Assembly: GCA_029224185.1 (NCBI GenBank)
Contig: CM055196.1
Location: 22,022,009-22,086,008 of the forward strand
Reading direction: 5' to 3'
Length of the DNA stretch: 64,000 nt
Source: Karalla daura
Lineage: Eukaryota > Chordata > Actinopteri > Chaetodontiformes > Leiognathidae
The notes under the pieces were generated by a model. It saw only the letters and a list, made by a program, of their open reading frames with translations. It had not been told where the DNA came from and ran no database searches. How positions within the stretch are numbered: the first letter of the stretch is position 1; every line of letters begins with the position of its first letter. The position numbers and the translations under genes were made by a program. Shown piece by piece: positions 1 to 9,390 of the stretch.

Positions 1-349
1 CCGTCAGCCTGCAGGAGCCTGTTCGGCACCGTGGACCACGAAGAGTTAAAGCGGGATTTAAAGGGACATTTGCGGGAGATGGAAGAGGCAGCGTCCGCCA
101 AGTGGGGCTTCGACTTCGCCACTCACACGCCGCGGTCCAACAGCCGGTTCGACTGGGAGCTGGTGGACTGCAGAGACGTCCCGGCGTTTTACATCGACCA
201 GAGGGGCTCGATGGTTTGCTCCTCCGGCAATAACAATGTGGATCTAAACGGGAATCATAACAACTGTGTGGAGGACGGAGGCAGGGCTGACGGCCAGAGG
301 GAGTGCACGGAGCAGTGCAGCGGCCAGAGGAAGAGACCTGCGTGTCCCG
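1..349 (+). CDS. cdkn1b: cyclin-dependent kinase inhibitor 1B (p27/Kip1), exon 1, 5' end outside window
   Basis: This is the inhibitory part of a CIP/KIP protein, which binds cyclin-CDK complexes in the nucleus and blocks G1/S progression. Reading frame 1 is open from base 1 with no start codon, so about 25 N-terminal residues lie upstream (from alignment with human p27). Visible residues 5-9 are RSLFG, the cyclin-docking motif. Residues 26-39 contain the p27-like MEEA and KWGFDF elements. Residues 61-64 (PAFY) form the 3-10 helix that enters the CDK active site. EQCSGQRKRPA at residues 105-114 matches the p27 nuclear localisation region rather than p57. The donor after base 349 is G|gtacgg, phase 1 in an Asp codon, the same place as human c.475. 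Compared with human p27, Tyr74 is Phe, Tyr89 is Ile and Thr157 is Cys. The central linker is short and Asn-rich. The a/b teleost copy cannot be assigned. Confidence 0.93.
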
Positions 350-1178
350 GTACGGAGCTCTGCTGGCACCCTGAGTGCAGCAGGTAGCGCCCCAAATCTC
401 TCCTTAGCCTGTCTCAAAGTGTACATGCACGCCTCGCAATGACGCTGAGCATGCAGGGAGACCGACCTTGCTAGTCTTGACTCCAGAACCGTGGCACCTT
501 GTGTGCAGCAGGTAGCACCTAAAACCAGTCGTAATCTTATCTAAAATTCTCAGTGCACACCTCGTACCGAGGCTCTGCATGCACTTAAATCGACCTCGAC
601 ACTCTGTATTCTTGTTTTTAGCTGTATTTTCCCTTAAGATGATTGCTGATTTAGCAGAGCCTACTGCATTTTTAGCAGAGCCTACTGCAGGGTGCAGCAT
701 ATAGCACCGAAAATAATATAATCTATCAGTTTCAAACTGCACATCTTTTATATACCTGTAAGGTCGAACTCAGAATCAGAATCCTATGAGTCCCATGAGT
801 GTGCTGCTTTTAGCTGATCGTAGACTTTGCTTTTTGCAGACCCAACTGCTGGCACCTATTAGTGCAGCAGGTAGCACCCAAAATAGTGTATTTACAACTC
901 CAAAATACTCGATGCACACCTCATAGTGAGGCTTGATTGACCTCAGTATTCTATATCCTTATATGTATGGGTATTTGTGGTTAGCTGATGGCTGGTAAAC
1001 TTTGCTTCTTGCAGACTCCACAGCTGGCACCTTGCGTGCAGCAGGTAGCTCAGCAAATCATTCATAATCCTGTCTAAAACTCCCGACACATACCCCATAA
1101 TGAGGCTCTGTGAAGCATTCGGTATTCTCAGTCTTAATTTGTAGCTGATTGTAGACATTGCTTTTTTTTCTTTTGCAG
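350..1178 (+). other. cdkn1b: cdkn1b intron 1
   Basis: The intron runs from gtacgg at 350 to ttttgcag ending at 1178. It is the only choice that joins the two coding exons in frame: exon 1 ends in phase 1 and exon 2 supplies two bases (AC), making Asp. A stronger-looking donor, CAG|gtagcg at 384, would break the frame. Almost the whole intron consists of the degenerate tandem repeat described separately. Confidence 0.88.
355..1060 (+). repeat. degenerate minisatellite in cdkn1b intron 1, about 5 units
   Basis: A module with the core GGCACCT..GTGCAGCAGGTAGCACC and a following AAAAT..CTAAAACTC..GCACACCTC..TGAGGCTC stretch recurs. The GTAGC-type core lies near 384, 510, 698, 871 and 1045, so units are 126, 189, 172 and 174 bp. 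Units 4 and 5 and the true exon 2 acceptor share the upstream block TAGCTGAT..GTA.AC.TTGC(T)nTTGCAGAC. The array therefore seems to have grown by duplicating the 3' splice site region of this intron. Confidence 0.8.
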
Positions 1179-1300
1179 ACCCCACGGCCCAAAACAAGAG
1201 GTCACACACCAGCTCAGAGGAGGTGGAGGTGAGCTGTCCGAGCCTGAGCCACTCTGCAGAGCACACACCCAGAAAAACCAGCCCCAGGAGGCAAACGTGA
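1179..1300 (+). CDS. cdkn1b: p27/Kip1, exon 2 coding part with C-terminal degron
   Basis: After a polypyrimidine tract and TTTTGCAG, the exon encodes the last 39 residues plus the second and third bases of the split Asp codon. It starts PTAQNKR, the second half of the bipartite nuclear localisation signal (human SSTQNKR). EHTPRK corresponds to the Thr187-Pro site of human p27, which CDK2 phosphorylates and SCF-Skp2 then recognises. The final RRQT matches the Thr198 tail, a kinase and 14-3-3 site. The stop is TGA at 1298-1300. The predicted total is about 181 residues against 198 in human, the difference being in the linker. The untranslated part of the exon continues to 1313, followed by the donor gtgagc. 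Confidence 0.93.
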
Positions 1301-1313
1301 GGCCCAGGAGATG

Positions 1314-2467
1314 GTGAGCAACTTTTGATTTCATATCTATGGTCTCAGATTGGCAATTTTCCCTCTTCATGGTGTCAAGGCAGAGAGGAGGGGGGGGGGT
1401 TGAAGACAAGTAGACAAGCCTCTCTTCCAGCTGTTGCCTCCGGGGCTTCATTTCCAAATAAAAATATGCAAATGTTAAACATAACTCACATTGTTTTGAT
1501 ACTGCCATGTAGAGTTCAGATCAAACAATACAGGTTTTGTATTTCAAACAAGTGTGACAGAAGCTTTGCACTTCAAACACACTGTGGCTGTCATTTGTTG
1601 CACAGTAAGGCTGGTTCACCAGGGCTTTCAGCTTTATTTATTTTTCGTACTCAAAGATGCATTTTTTGCAAGTCGGCCTGTTTGAGAGCGATGCAAAGCG
1701 GGTCGGAAGAAACCTTCCTGCACATTTACACCTTTTTTTTCTCTGCGCCTGCAGCTGCTGGTGAGAGTTTCCCACTAAAACTGTAAACAAGGAGTGAGGC
1801 TGAGCTGAACAACAGCGTAGTAGTAACACGTCAGCAGCCACTGCCCTCTGCACTGCTGCAGAGCAGGGGAAGGGAAGGGGCTGGTCTCTCGCGCTCTGTC
1901 TCTCTCTCTCCCCCTCGCTTGCTCGCTCGCTCAGCCTGTGTGTGAGTGTGTGCGCACACACTTTGCATGCCAGTGTTACAACACACACACACGTCTGCGT
2001 CTCTCCGATGTGCAGGACTGAAACGCAGTGTGTGTGGGGGCCTGAAACGTGCAGGATGTGAACTGTCAAGAGGATAGAAACACCTCAGATTTCCTTTCAT
2101 TTTCTTTGGGCTGTCTCTTTTAGGGAAAGCAGCCCTGTGGAATATTCAGGAAAAGTTGGGTTTATCCTAATTTTAATCCGAAAATGTCAGATTAAGTGTG
2201 ACTATTTATTTACATTTTTTTGCACCCTGTGAGCCGCCACCCAAACAAATCCTAGTGAAGGTTTCAAACCGGTGTAAGAGCTGCTGTGAAATCACACCTC
2301 ATGATATATATTTTTTTACACCTCCTAATATTTTGTCTACACCATATGTACATCATCTCTCATCTCCCCTGTTAATCCACCTCCTCTTAAATGCTCACAG
2401 AAATGCCAGTTTTCCATGTTCTCTCACATCATAATTTTTTCCTTGTCTTGCTTTGTCTCCCCCACAG
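1314..2467 (+). other. cdkn1b: cdkn1b intron 2, in the 3'UTR
   Basis: The donor ATG|gtgagc at 1314 and the acceptor cccccacag ending at 2467 bound an intron just after the stop codon. Human CDKN1B has the same layout, with a non-coding third exon. The intron contains a pyrimidine-rich and TG-rich stretch at about 1890-2010 and no credible coding sequence. Confidence 0.75.
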
Positions 2468-2673
2468 AGCCGAAGACGTTATTTCCCCTTTTAGGTGGGA
2501 AAACCTCAGTGTTGGCCGAGTTTTGGAGGAGGAACTATACAGCACCAGAAACATATCAAACTCTCCTGAAGATGGGGGAGGACGCTGTTGAAGCACTGAA
2601 TAGAAACACTAAAAAGTTGTGGCACTCGTTTTTAAACAAGAAAAAAAAAAGTTACTGCCTCTAAAAGCAGTCG

Positions 2674-2681
2674 ATGTAGCA
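2674..2681 (+). promoter_or_regulatory. miR-221/222 seed site 1 in the p27 3'UTR
   Basis: ATGTAGCA is an 8-mer match to the miR-221/222 seed. It sits in the same conserved context (CTAAAAGC..GATGTAGCA) as the upstream validated site in human p27. Confidence 0.8.
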
Positions 2682-2736
2682 GTGTGCAATTAGGTTTGAT
2701 TTCCTTTTTTGCTCCGTTTTTTTTTTACTACCTGTG

Positions 2737-2744
2737 TGTATATA
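2737..2744 (+). promoter_or_regulatory. Pumilio recognition element in the p27 3'UTR
   Basis: TGTATATA fits the PUF-protein consensus UGUANAUA. It lies between the two miR-221/222 sites, as in human p27, where Pumilio binding is reported to open a hairpin and expose the microRNA site. Confidence 0.75.
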
Positions 2745-2772
2745 AATATACATATTATATATTTCTTTCTAT

Positions 2773-2780
2773 ATGTAGCA
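2773..2780 (+). promoter_or_regulatory. miR-221/222 seed site 2 in the p27 3'UTR
   Basis: ATGTAGCA followed by CATAA matches the second human p27 site. Bases 2770-2782 can pair with 2733-2744, which includes the Pumilio element, through 12 base pairs with one bulged G. Confidence 0.8.
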
Positions 2781-3301
2781 CATAAGAAAAAAGCATTATG
2801 ATTTGATCACAAATCCTCTATGTTAAAAAGGTGTGAATTTTTTTTTTGATTTGACTTGAAGAATTGCAGTGTAGTTTGACACATGTTTCCCAAATGCTGT
2901 TCTGTTTGTTATTCGTATTATATTTCCTGAAAAGGCAGTGTGACGCTGACAAAACGGCCCCTGAATTGCTACATTTAAAAAACAAGACCAACAGTCCTGG
3001 CTTCTCTTACAGTTCCTCAACAGTGTATCTTCACTCCGTCATCTTCCCCAAACTCTGCAGTGAAGAACGGTACAAATGTAGCTCATCTGATTTTTTTTTT
3101 TTGATATTTTTTCATTACTATTACACCAGGTTTCTCCAAGAAGATCAGTTATAAAACCACAGCTTATTAATTAATTAATCAATTGTTAGGACTTCCTCTA
3201 ACACCATCTGATATTTATTTTGTCTGAGGTGCTTTTTAGCATCAGTCGAATCCTGGAAAATCGCTTATTTTTTTGTTCCCATTTTTTTCCTCCCAGTTGA
3301 T

Positions 3302-3600
3302 GTGACATGGTGGCTCTGTGAATAGCACTGTTGCCTCACAGCACAAAAGGCCCCCGGTTCGAATTCCGATCAGGGGCCTTTCTGTGTGTGTGTGTGTGTC
3401 TGTGTGTGTGTGGAGTTTGCATGTTCTTCCCATGTCTCTGGTTCCTCTCATCCCGCCCAAAAAACATGCGCATTTAGCTGGATTGAAGACTCTAAATTGG
3501 CCCTTGGTGTGAGTGTGTGAGTGATTCGCCTTTAGTGCGCTGGACGTAGGCTCCGGCAGACCCCCGCCACGCCGTTCCGGTACAAAGCGGGCGTGCTTCC
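3302..3600 (+). mobile_element. tRNA-derived SINE (DANA/Mermaid-like) inside the cdkn1b 3'UTR
   Basis: The tRNA-like head reads GGTGGCTCTGTGAATAGCAC..TTGCCTCACAGCA..GGTTCGAATTCC. It is followed by the family's middle (CCTTTCTGTGTG, GGAGTTTGCATGTTCTTCCC, AAAAAACATGCGCATT, CTCTAAATTGGCC) and the tail GTAGGCTCCGGCAGACCCCCGC. A (TG)n tract has expanded inside it. The 5' boundary is clear and the 3' end is approximate. AATAAA at 3648-3653, just downstream, could serve as an early poly(A) signal. Confidence 0.8.
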
Positions 3601-4350
3601 TCTGGAGTTGTGAGGTACTCAGAAATTTGAAGGACAAAGACCGTACAAAATAAACTGCACAGGTTGTGTTTTACCATCATCCTCTCCTCCATTTTTTTTA
3701 CTATAATTTTTTTTATTTTTGCTCCACCAGCCTCCATACTTTCCAGGGAGGAAGGGGGGGGGGCTTTCTCTTAACGGGGTTGAATGTCCTACAATACCAA
3801 ATACATGGTTGCTAAAGTGCGGTTGCCAGTGCCCGCCCGTTGCTCCTGACTTCACATCGTTACTACTTTGTGATTTGACTTCAAATTTTCTTTCCATGTA
3901 TGTTCTTTCACCAATGTTTAGCCTGCTGAGGATGCACTTGAGAGCATCTACAAGCTTCCCTGTATTTGCCTAAAGTGTGGGTTATATTCAGACCAGTGTA
4001 CACCTGGATGGCTGGATGGATGGATGGATAGATGGAGAGACAGAGAAATGCAGTCACCATGCCTGTGTATTTGTGTAAATCTTTGCAATGTACCTATGTA
4101 CATAATTTTGTAAAAACACTGAGAAATTATACTAACTTATTTATGTCAAGCTTTTTTTTTATGTAGAATAAAAAATGGGTTTTTTGATTATGGTTATCCA
4201 AAGTGGCATTTACTTTATTATTATAATTGTCTTATTTTGTAAAAGCATATTTTTGGTAGTTTTTTTTGTTATCAATAAGGTTGCAAACTGAGCCTGATAA
4301 AATATTTGATGTGCATTTTCTAATGTGTGGTTATAAAATGTGTTGCAATC

Positions 4351-4356
4351 ATTAAA
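4351..4356 (+). terminator. poly(A) signal of cdkn1b
   Basis: ATTAAA in the context AATCATTAAAAGAGAAAA corresponds to AATCAATAAAGAAAA at the end of the human transcript. Cleavage is expected at about 4370-4390. Confidence 0.7.
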
Positions 4357-4926
4357 AGAGAAAATTAAATCTAAGATCTGCAAATGCTTCATTTTTTACA
4401 CTCGGTGTAAACACAGCACACACACACACACACACACAGACACTTAGATACACCCATTGTTTTCTTTTACCCACTAACCCGCCTTTCTAAACTAACCCCC
4501 GCAGGGTAATTGTTTAAAATGTCCAGCACCAGTTTTTCCATCAGTGTTGAGGTTTTGCAGCAGCTCCCTGAGGGCTTCTCTGTGCATGGAGGCATCCTGC
4601 TACAATGCAGTGACACTCCCAATATGAATCCAGAGGCATTTTGAGCGGGGCTGATGATTGACACTGTGGCCATCCAATGAAAAGCAGAGTGGGGAAAGCA
4701 GACCACTTGTTGCAGCCAGTAACATTCAGTAACTTATCATGGGAATGGCTCAGGGATGGAAAAAGGAGAAGGAAAAACAAAACAAAATCTAAATGCTTTG
4801 AGCTCAGAATACAATCCTAAACTGCATAGTAAAATACTACAATTGTAAATATATGTTTGTATAGATTCACAATTATTTTTTACTCCACCGTTCTCAGCAG
4901 CATCTGCTTTTGTGTTTGTCTGTATG

Positions 4927-4968
<42 letters not shown>

Positions 4969-5902
4969 TGTGAGTGTGTGTGTGAGTGTGTGACTATTTT
5001 CACTTATGGTGTGTTTTGCATTAGATCATTATCTTTTAGAGTTCCTGCCTTAGTAACCTTTTCACGTTTATTTTGTAATTAATTGAATTTATTTTGTATA
5101 TAAATAGTGCCATGATGCTGAGAAAATTACACTCAGCTAAGAGAGTGTGTTTTTCTATCTCAGATTCAATCTAAATTTCAACATTGACTATTAAATGATG
5201 TAAATTATAATTTTGAGAAATATTTGTACAAATCTATTGTACTTGTGGATGTAATTACAGGAAAATTATTGTTAGCTATTTTTACAATGTATATATTTAC
5301 GATGTTGTAGATATGAAAAAGTATGCTGCTACAGAAACACAACAGTAATTTAACAGCTGTAAAATGGCTCCATCTCCACTCTTATAGGACTGGAAATATT
5401 GTTCCAATTTTTATTACATTTTACACAAATATTTATATATGCCACAGTGCATAGAGCAGAGCTCTAATTCATGGCTTCACACTCTTTACATTCTGTGACA
5501 ACTTTTCATCTTCAAGCCAAATTGATGCTTTCACTGCAGGGCGTCCTCATGCTTCTTCCTGGTGCCATACACACAGGAAGACACCTGCAGCCGCTCTGTT
5601 CAGCTGTGATGGGCGCGGCTCTGTGTGTGTGTGTGTAGGGGAGGTTGGGTAGGGTAGGGTGGGGTTGGAGAGGGCGTGGGGGAGGGGTGGGGGTGGGTGT
5701 GGGGGGGTCCAGTCCTGAAGTGTGCAGGTGGGTAACCTCAGCCCAGCCGTCCACCCCCACCCTGAGCCCTGCCCATTGTCCCAGTGTGTGGGTCTTTGTG
5801 TGCAGGGCCATTGTGAGGGGCCGGGCCGGCCACTGTTGTGTCTGGGGCTTCTCTGCCCAGACAAAAGAGCCCGTCTACGAGCCTCCACCCTGCTCAAACA
5901 GC

Positions 5903-5944
5903 AGACTGACTGACTGACTGACTAACTGACTGACTGACTGACTT
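5903..5944. repeat. (GACT)n microsatellite
   Basis: About ten tandem GACT units with one ACTA interruption. Confidence 0.9.
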
Positions 5945-6420
5945 GGTGTCTCGCCGGCTGACTGGACGTCTGTCCGCTTGACTGATTGACTGGATGGAGA
6001 GGAGAGAGGAGAATCTCTGACCCTCTCCCTTCTTCTTACCCTTCTCCTACTGCTATCTCCTCTCAGCTTGTGCTGAAACCCTGCACTTGCACTACTGCAC
6101 TCTCATCCCTCTTATTGATAGTCTGAGGAGGAGAGAGCAGCATTTCATGCTACACTAGGGTCTTTTATGGGGTGTAGCTTGAATATATATTTTTTTCCTT
6201 TCTATATAAGTTGGATAAAATAAGTAGAGCAGGGAAAGTCACTTTCAAAGTGTATTCTACAACAGATTACAAAATGCATGATCTAAAATGTTATGTGCAC
6301 ATTTTCTGTTAGATTTTCAATGTGAGAAATATTCTAAAAACTGCTGATTTCTTCAATATTAACAAAGGTGTGAATTGCGATTTATGATTCTCAATAGTTC
6401 ACACCAGACAACAACCCATA

Positions 6421-6434
6421 AGGTCAAAAGGTCA
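6421..6434 (+). promoter_or_regulatory. candidate DR2 nuclear-receptor site
   Basis: Two perfect AGGTCA half-sites in direct repeat with spacer AA. DR2 elements can bind RAR/RXR. This is sequence match only; function is not shown. Confidence 0.3.
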
Positions 6435-6784
6435 TTTTCTGCAGAATTAATAAACATGTGAAGAGGATAAATCTATGCATGCAATGCATTAATTTTTTAG
6501 CAATCTAACTGTCTGTGCATTTGGTATAAAATTACTCACATTTTGTCTTCTAAATACTGTATTTTCAAAAATAAATTTGCAAAAAAGCAACAGTGTGAGA
6601 GCAACATTTTTTTTTCAATGAATAAAAATAAGCAGTTATATTTAGTCTCATCCAGACCGACTTATACAACAAATGATACACAAGCTACAGCACAACAGAG
6701 ACCTTTGTGTAGTGATAAAAGGACTAGAGTGCACCACTTTACACTTTTCAGTTCTTTATTCTTCAATTCAGTCTTCAGGAGTGT

Positions 6785-6886
6785 AGGGGGTGCAGTGTAG
6801 CTCGCTTGGTAGATTTGCTGCCTGTTATACCACCACATCTCTCTCTCCTACCTGTGTCTCTGCAGCTATCCTATCAAAAAGCTAAA

Positions 6887-6895
<9 letters not shown>
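6785..6895 (+). mobile_element. tRNA-derived SINE fragment (second fish type)
   Basis: GGGGTGCAGTGTAGCTCGCTTGGTAGA resembles a tRNA A-box head. The body CTCTCTCCTACCTGTGTCTCTGCAGCTATCC..AAAAAGC matches the teleost SINE type that usually ends in (A)ATAAAGGCAAAA. It is degenerate and runs into a (TC)n/(TA)n tract. Confidence 0.55.
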
Positions 6896-6896
<1 letters not shown>

Positions 6897-6947
<51 letters not shown>

Positions 6948-6948
6948 T
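6897..6948. repeat. (TC)n followed by (TA)n
   Basis: About 13 TC units to 6923, then about 13 TA units to 6948. It probably grew from the 3' end of the adjoining SINE. Confidence 0.9.
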
Positions 6949-8394
6949 GTACTTGAGGTCTATTTTTATTGTACTGCTCTTGTGCACTACATAGTGCAGA
7001 TGTTTTGTTTTTTTTATCAAAAAAGCTTCACAAAAGGTTTTTTGAGCAAACAAAATCTACACCGAGGCATGTTGCGGTTGTGGTTAGAGAAAATGTAGGT
7101 TGCGCCCTTTGTGTAACTTAGATAACAGGAAGCTTCACAATGTATAGATCATAGTAGAGCAGCTCTGCTTCAGTAAAATATCACAATTCAGGCATGACAC
7201 TGATACTGATGCATCTGAGCGAGTCCTTTGCATGGCTGCAGGGGACAGGCCAGTGCTGTACAGCATTTTAAACAAAGCATTATTTTTATCTATACAGTGT
7301 CCACGTGTACTGTAATGTGAGTGGTGTCAGCAGCCTGTTATTACTCAAGCGCAACATAGACATTTTCTTATTTCTCCGGGCAATGGGAGCTATAATTTCA
7401 CCCCACTGATGTAATAATTACACACGGCAGCTACAAAATGTTATGGTTGTTTGTAAAAGTCTGACACATTTCTCTGTGAATCATATGTCTTTTTTTTCTC
7501 TTTTTCAGCAGAAATGGAAAGTGTGTATTGTAAGAATATTTCTCTGACAATCTGAGCATGTGAGGTCATCTGCTTGAACCACACCACACACTAAACTTTC
7601 ACAAAAATGTCCACACACACAACGGGGTCAAGTCCAGAGGTCACCGAGTGCCCTCACGCTGCGTGTGTGGCCGCGATGATGCAACAGTAGCTCCCGTTGC
7701 ATAAGAAACACCTTTTCTGCCACAGCAGGAATGTCCCTGCGAGCATTCCTGTAACACTCCAACACTCCATCACTGCCACCCAAACAAAAACCACAGCGGA
7801 CTCGAGGAAATTCCAGCGAGCCGCTCAAGTCCTAGACGTGGACCTGGATCGCAGGCCCTGTTCTTCCCTGCGACATCGCGCATGTGCCAAGAATTCACAC
7901 TTCCTTGCTATATCAACAGAAACAGGTTATCTTTTCCTGTTAACCGCCCAGGCACTTAATATAAAGTCACAAGTTCCTCCCCATATTTCCTGCCCAGACC
8001 ACAACCCACGTCATCGAGCTATTCCCTTGGCACCTCAGGCTCTGAATAAGGGGAAAGCAAGTGCCCTCAAACAAACACCTAACATCTCTCTCTCTCTCTC
8101 TCTGTCTGTTTCTATCTCTCCCTGTGCTTCTTGCTCTGCGAGCAGGCCAAATTGCATCTGAATTACTGTATCTTTTTCCATTTCTCTGAGCGTTTGTTTT
8201 AGCCTGTCTGGAATGCCCCGGGTGGGTGGGGTTTGGACGTCTTCTTGGACGGCTCAATTGGACTCAGTCAGGCTGGAAAGCTGTATCAATACGGGAAAAC
8301 TATTTCATTGAACAGCGAAGGCCCTGACATGGCTTCGGTGTGTGATGTGCAGGGCGTGTGTATGTGTGTGAGAGCGATGAGTGGCAGGCAGAAA

Positions 8395-8422
8395 GGAGGA
8401 GGAGGAGGAGGAGGAGGAGGAG
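8395..8422. repeat. (GGA)n tract
   Basis: Nine consecutive GGA units. Confidence 0.9.
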
Positions 8423-8658
8423 ATGTTGGGGAGATGCTGCATCGCTTCGAATGACAGATGTGCAGATGTGCGTCTGTGCTGCGTTTCTGCAGGGAGGGGT
8501 GGAGGAGAGCGGGGAGGGGTCGGTGCTGGTAATGCTCATTAAAGCAGCGCACCTGCAGCCTATCAAAGAGCCTTTTTCTTTTATCAAGGCAAATCTGCTC
8601 AAGCACGCAGCACGAAGACGTGAAAACGGGCATGCAGTGCAGCACGCTCCCCCTGACT

Positions 8659-8755
8659 CCCTCTCTCTCCCTCTCTCTGTCTGTCTCTCCCTCTCTCTGT
8701 CTGTCTCTCCCTCTCTCTGTCTCTCACTCTCTCTCTCTCTCTCTCTCTCTCTCGC
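8659..8755. repeat. CT-rich minisatellite
   Basis: About 20-bp units of CTCTCTCCCTCTCTCTGTCTG repeat three times (shown in part), ending in pure (CT)n. Confidence 0.85.
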
Positions 8756-9160
8756 TCCTGACCGGAGGACGATACCTGGCCCAGTAATCCCATCAGGAAT
8801 GTCCCAGGATGCGTTTAGATGCATTTGGCTGAGAAACAGAAGAAGAGTTTCCAGCTGCAACATCTGTGCAGAGCAGATAGATGTTTCTTTTTTTCTTTTT
8901 TTCCTTTTACTGTCAGTCTCACTATGGCCTGCACCTCTTTCAGTGAATGTAATGGACAAGTAAAGGACCTTGAAAGAACAATTCCATGCTGTTAGGTGTG
9001 GCTTTTAAAACATTAGACTAATGCAGTTTTTTGTTTTTTTCTTTCTTTTGTTTTTAATTTAGGCAAAAAAAAAAGTTTAGGGAAGAAAGTTCCCGGTTTA
9101 AATCGAGACTGTCTCCCCAGAACAACAAACTGATTTTCAGAGACAAATTACACAATTCCT

Positions 9161-9390
9161 GGTGACATGATGACTTGCTAAGTAATACTTTTGCCTTACA
9201 GCAAGGTTTATGCTGGTTCGAGTCCTACTCAAAGGCCTTTCTGTGTGGAGATACATGTTCTCCCCATGTCTGTGCAGGATTTTCTCTGGGTACTCCACTT
9301 TAGCCTCACAATCCAAAAACATGCAAAGTGTGAGAGTGAATGATGTGTAGGTGCCTTGTGGTGCAAAAGCAGCTCAAATAAAGGATGAAT
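9161..9390 (+). mobile_element. DANA/Mermaid-like SINE, degenerate
   Basis: The head GGTGACATGATGACTTGCTAA..TTGCCTTACAGCAAGG..GGTTCGAGTCC is followed by GGCCTTTCTGTGTGGAG, TGTTCTCCCCATGTCTG, GGGTACTCC and CCAAAAACATGCA. It is the same family as the copy in the cdkn1b 3'UTR and lacks the usual 3' tail. Confidence 0.8.

Larger units (their letters stand above)
2468..4380 (+). other. cdkn1b: cdkn1b exon 3, 3' untranslated region
   Basis: Two blocks look homologous to the human CDKN1B 3'UTR as I remember it. One is 2655-2790 (CTGCCTCTAAAAGC, GATGTAGCA, GCAATTAGGTTT, ACTACCTGTGT, ATGTAGCACATAA). The other is about 4088-4356 (ATGTACATAA, TGTAAAAACACTGA, AAATTATACTAACTTATTTATGT, split here as separate short matches; CCAAAGTGGCAT; AAGGTTGCA; ACTGAGCC). 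This settles the gene as p27 rather than p57. A SINE interrupts the middle. The 3' limit is inferred from the ATTAAA signal. Confidence 0.85.
4381..6784. other. convergent spacer, first part
   Basis: No gene is seen. It contains (CA)11 at 4417-4438 and a TG/AG tract at 4929-4990. A non-repetitive block at about 4500-4740 carries TGATTGACA (PBX/HOX-like, 4655-4663) and could be conserved. An AT-rich stretch covers 5020-5460, a G-rich stretch 5637-5710, and a (GACT)n tract lies near 5903-5944. Confidence 0.6.
6949..9160. other. convergent spacer, second part
   Basis: No gene is seen. The block at about 7200-7440 is non-repetitive and looks constrained (CGCAACATAGACATTTTC, GCAATGGGAGCTATAATTTC). 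Simple repeats follow: (CT)n at 8090-8107, (GGA)n at 8395-8422 and a CT-rich minisatellite at 8659-8755. The longer open frames here come from those repeats. Confidence 0.55.

Noticed and set aside
1..1300. Identity as cdkn1c (p57) rather than cdkn1b
   Set aside because: The KCNQ1-like neighbour and the SACRSLFG and VPAFY wording suggest p57. However, MEEA..KW.FDF, EQC.G.RKRPA, the TP..RRQT ending, the intron phase and above all the 3'UTR blocks match p27.
8300..8963. Overlapping 201- and 219-codon frames on both strands
   Set aside because: Both are read-throughs of the (GGA)n and CT-rich repeats.
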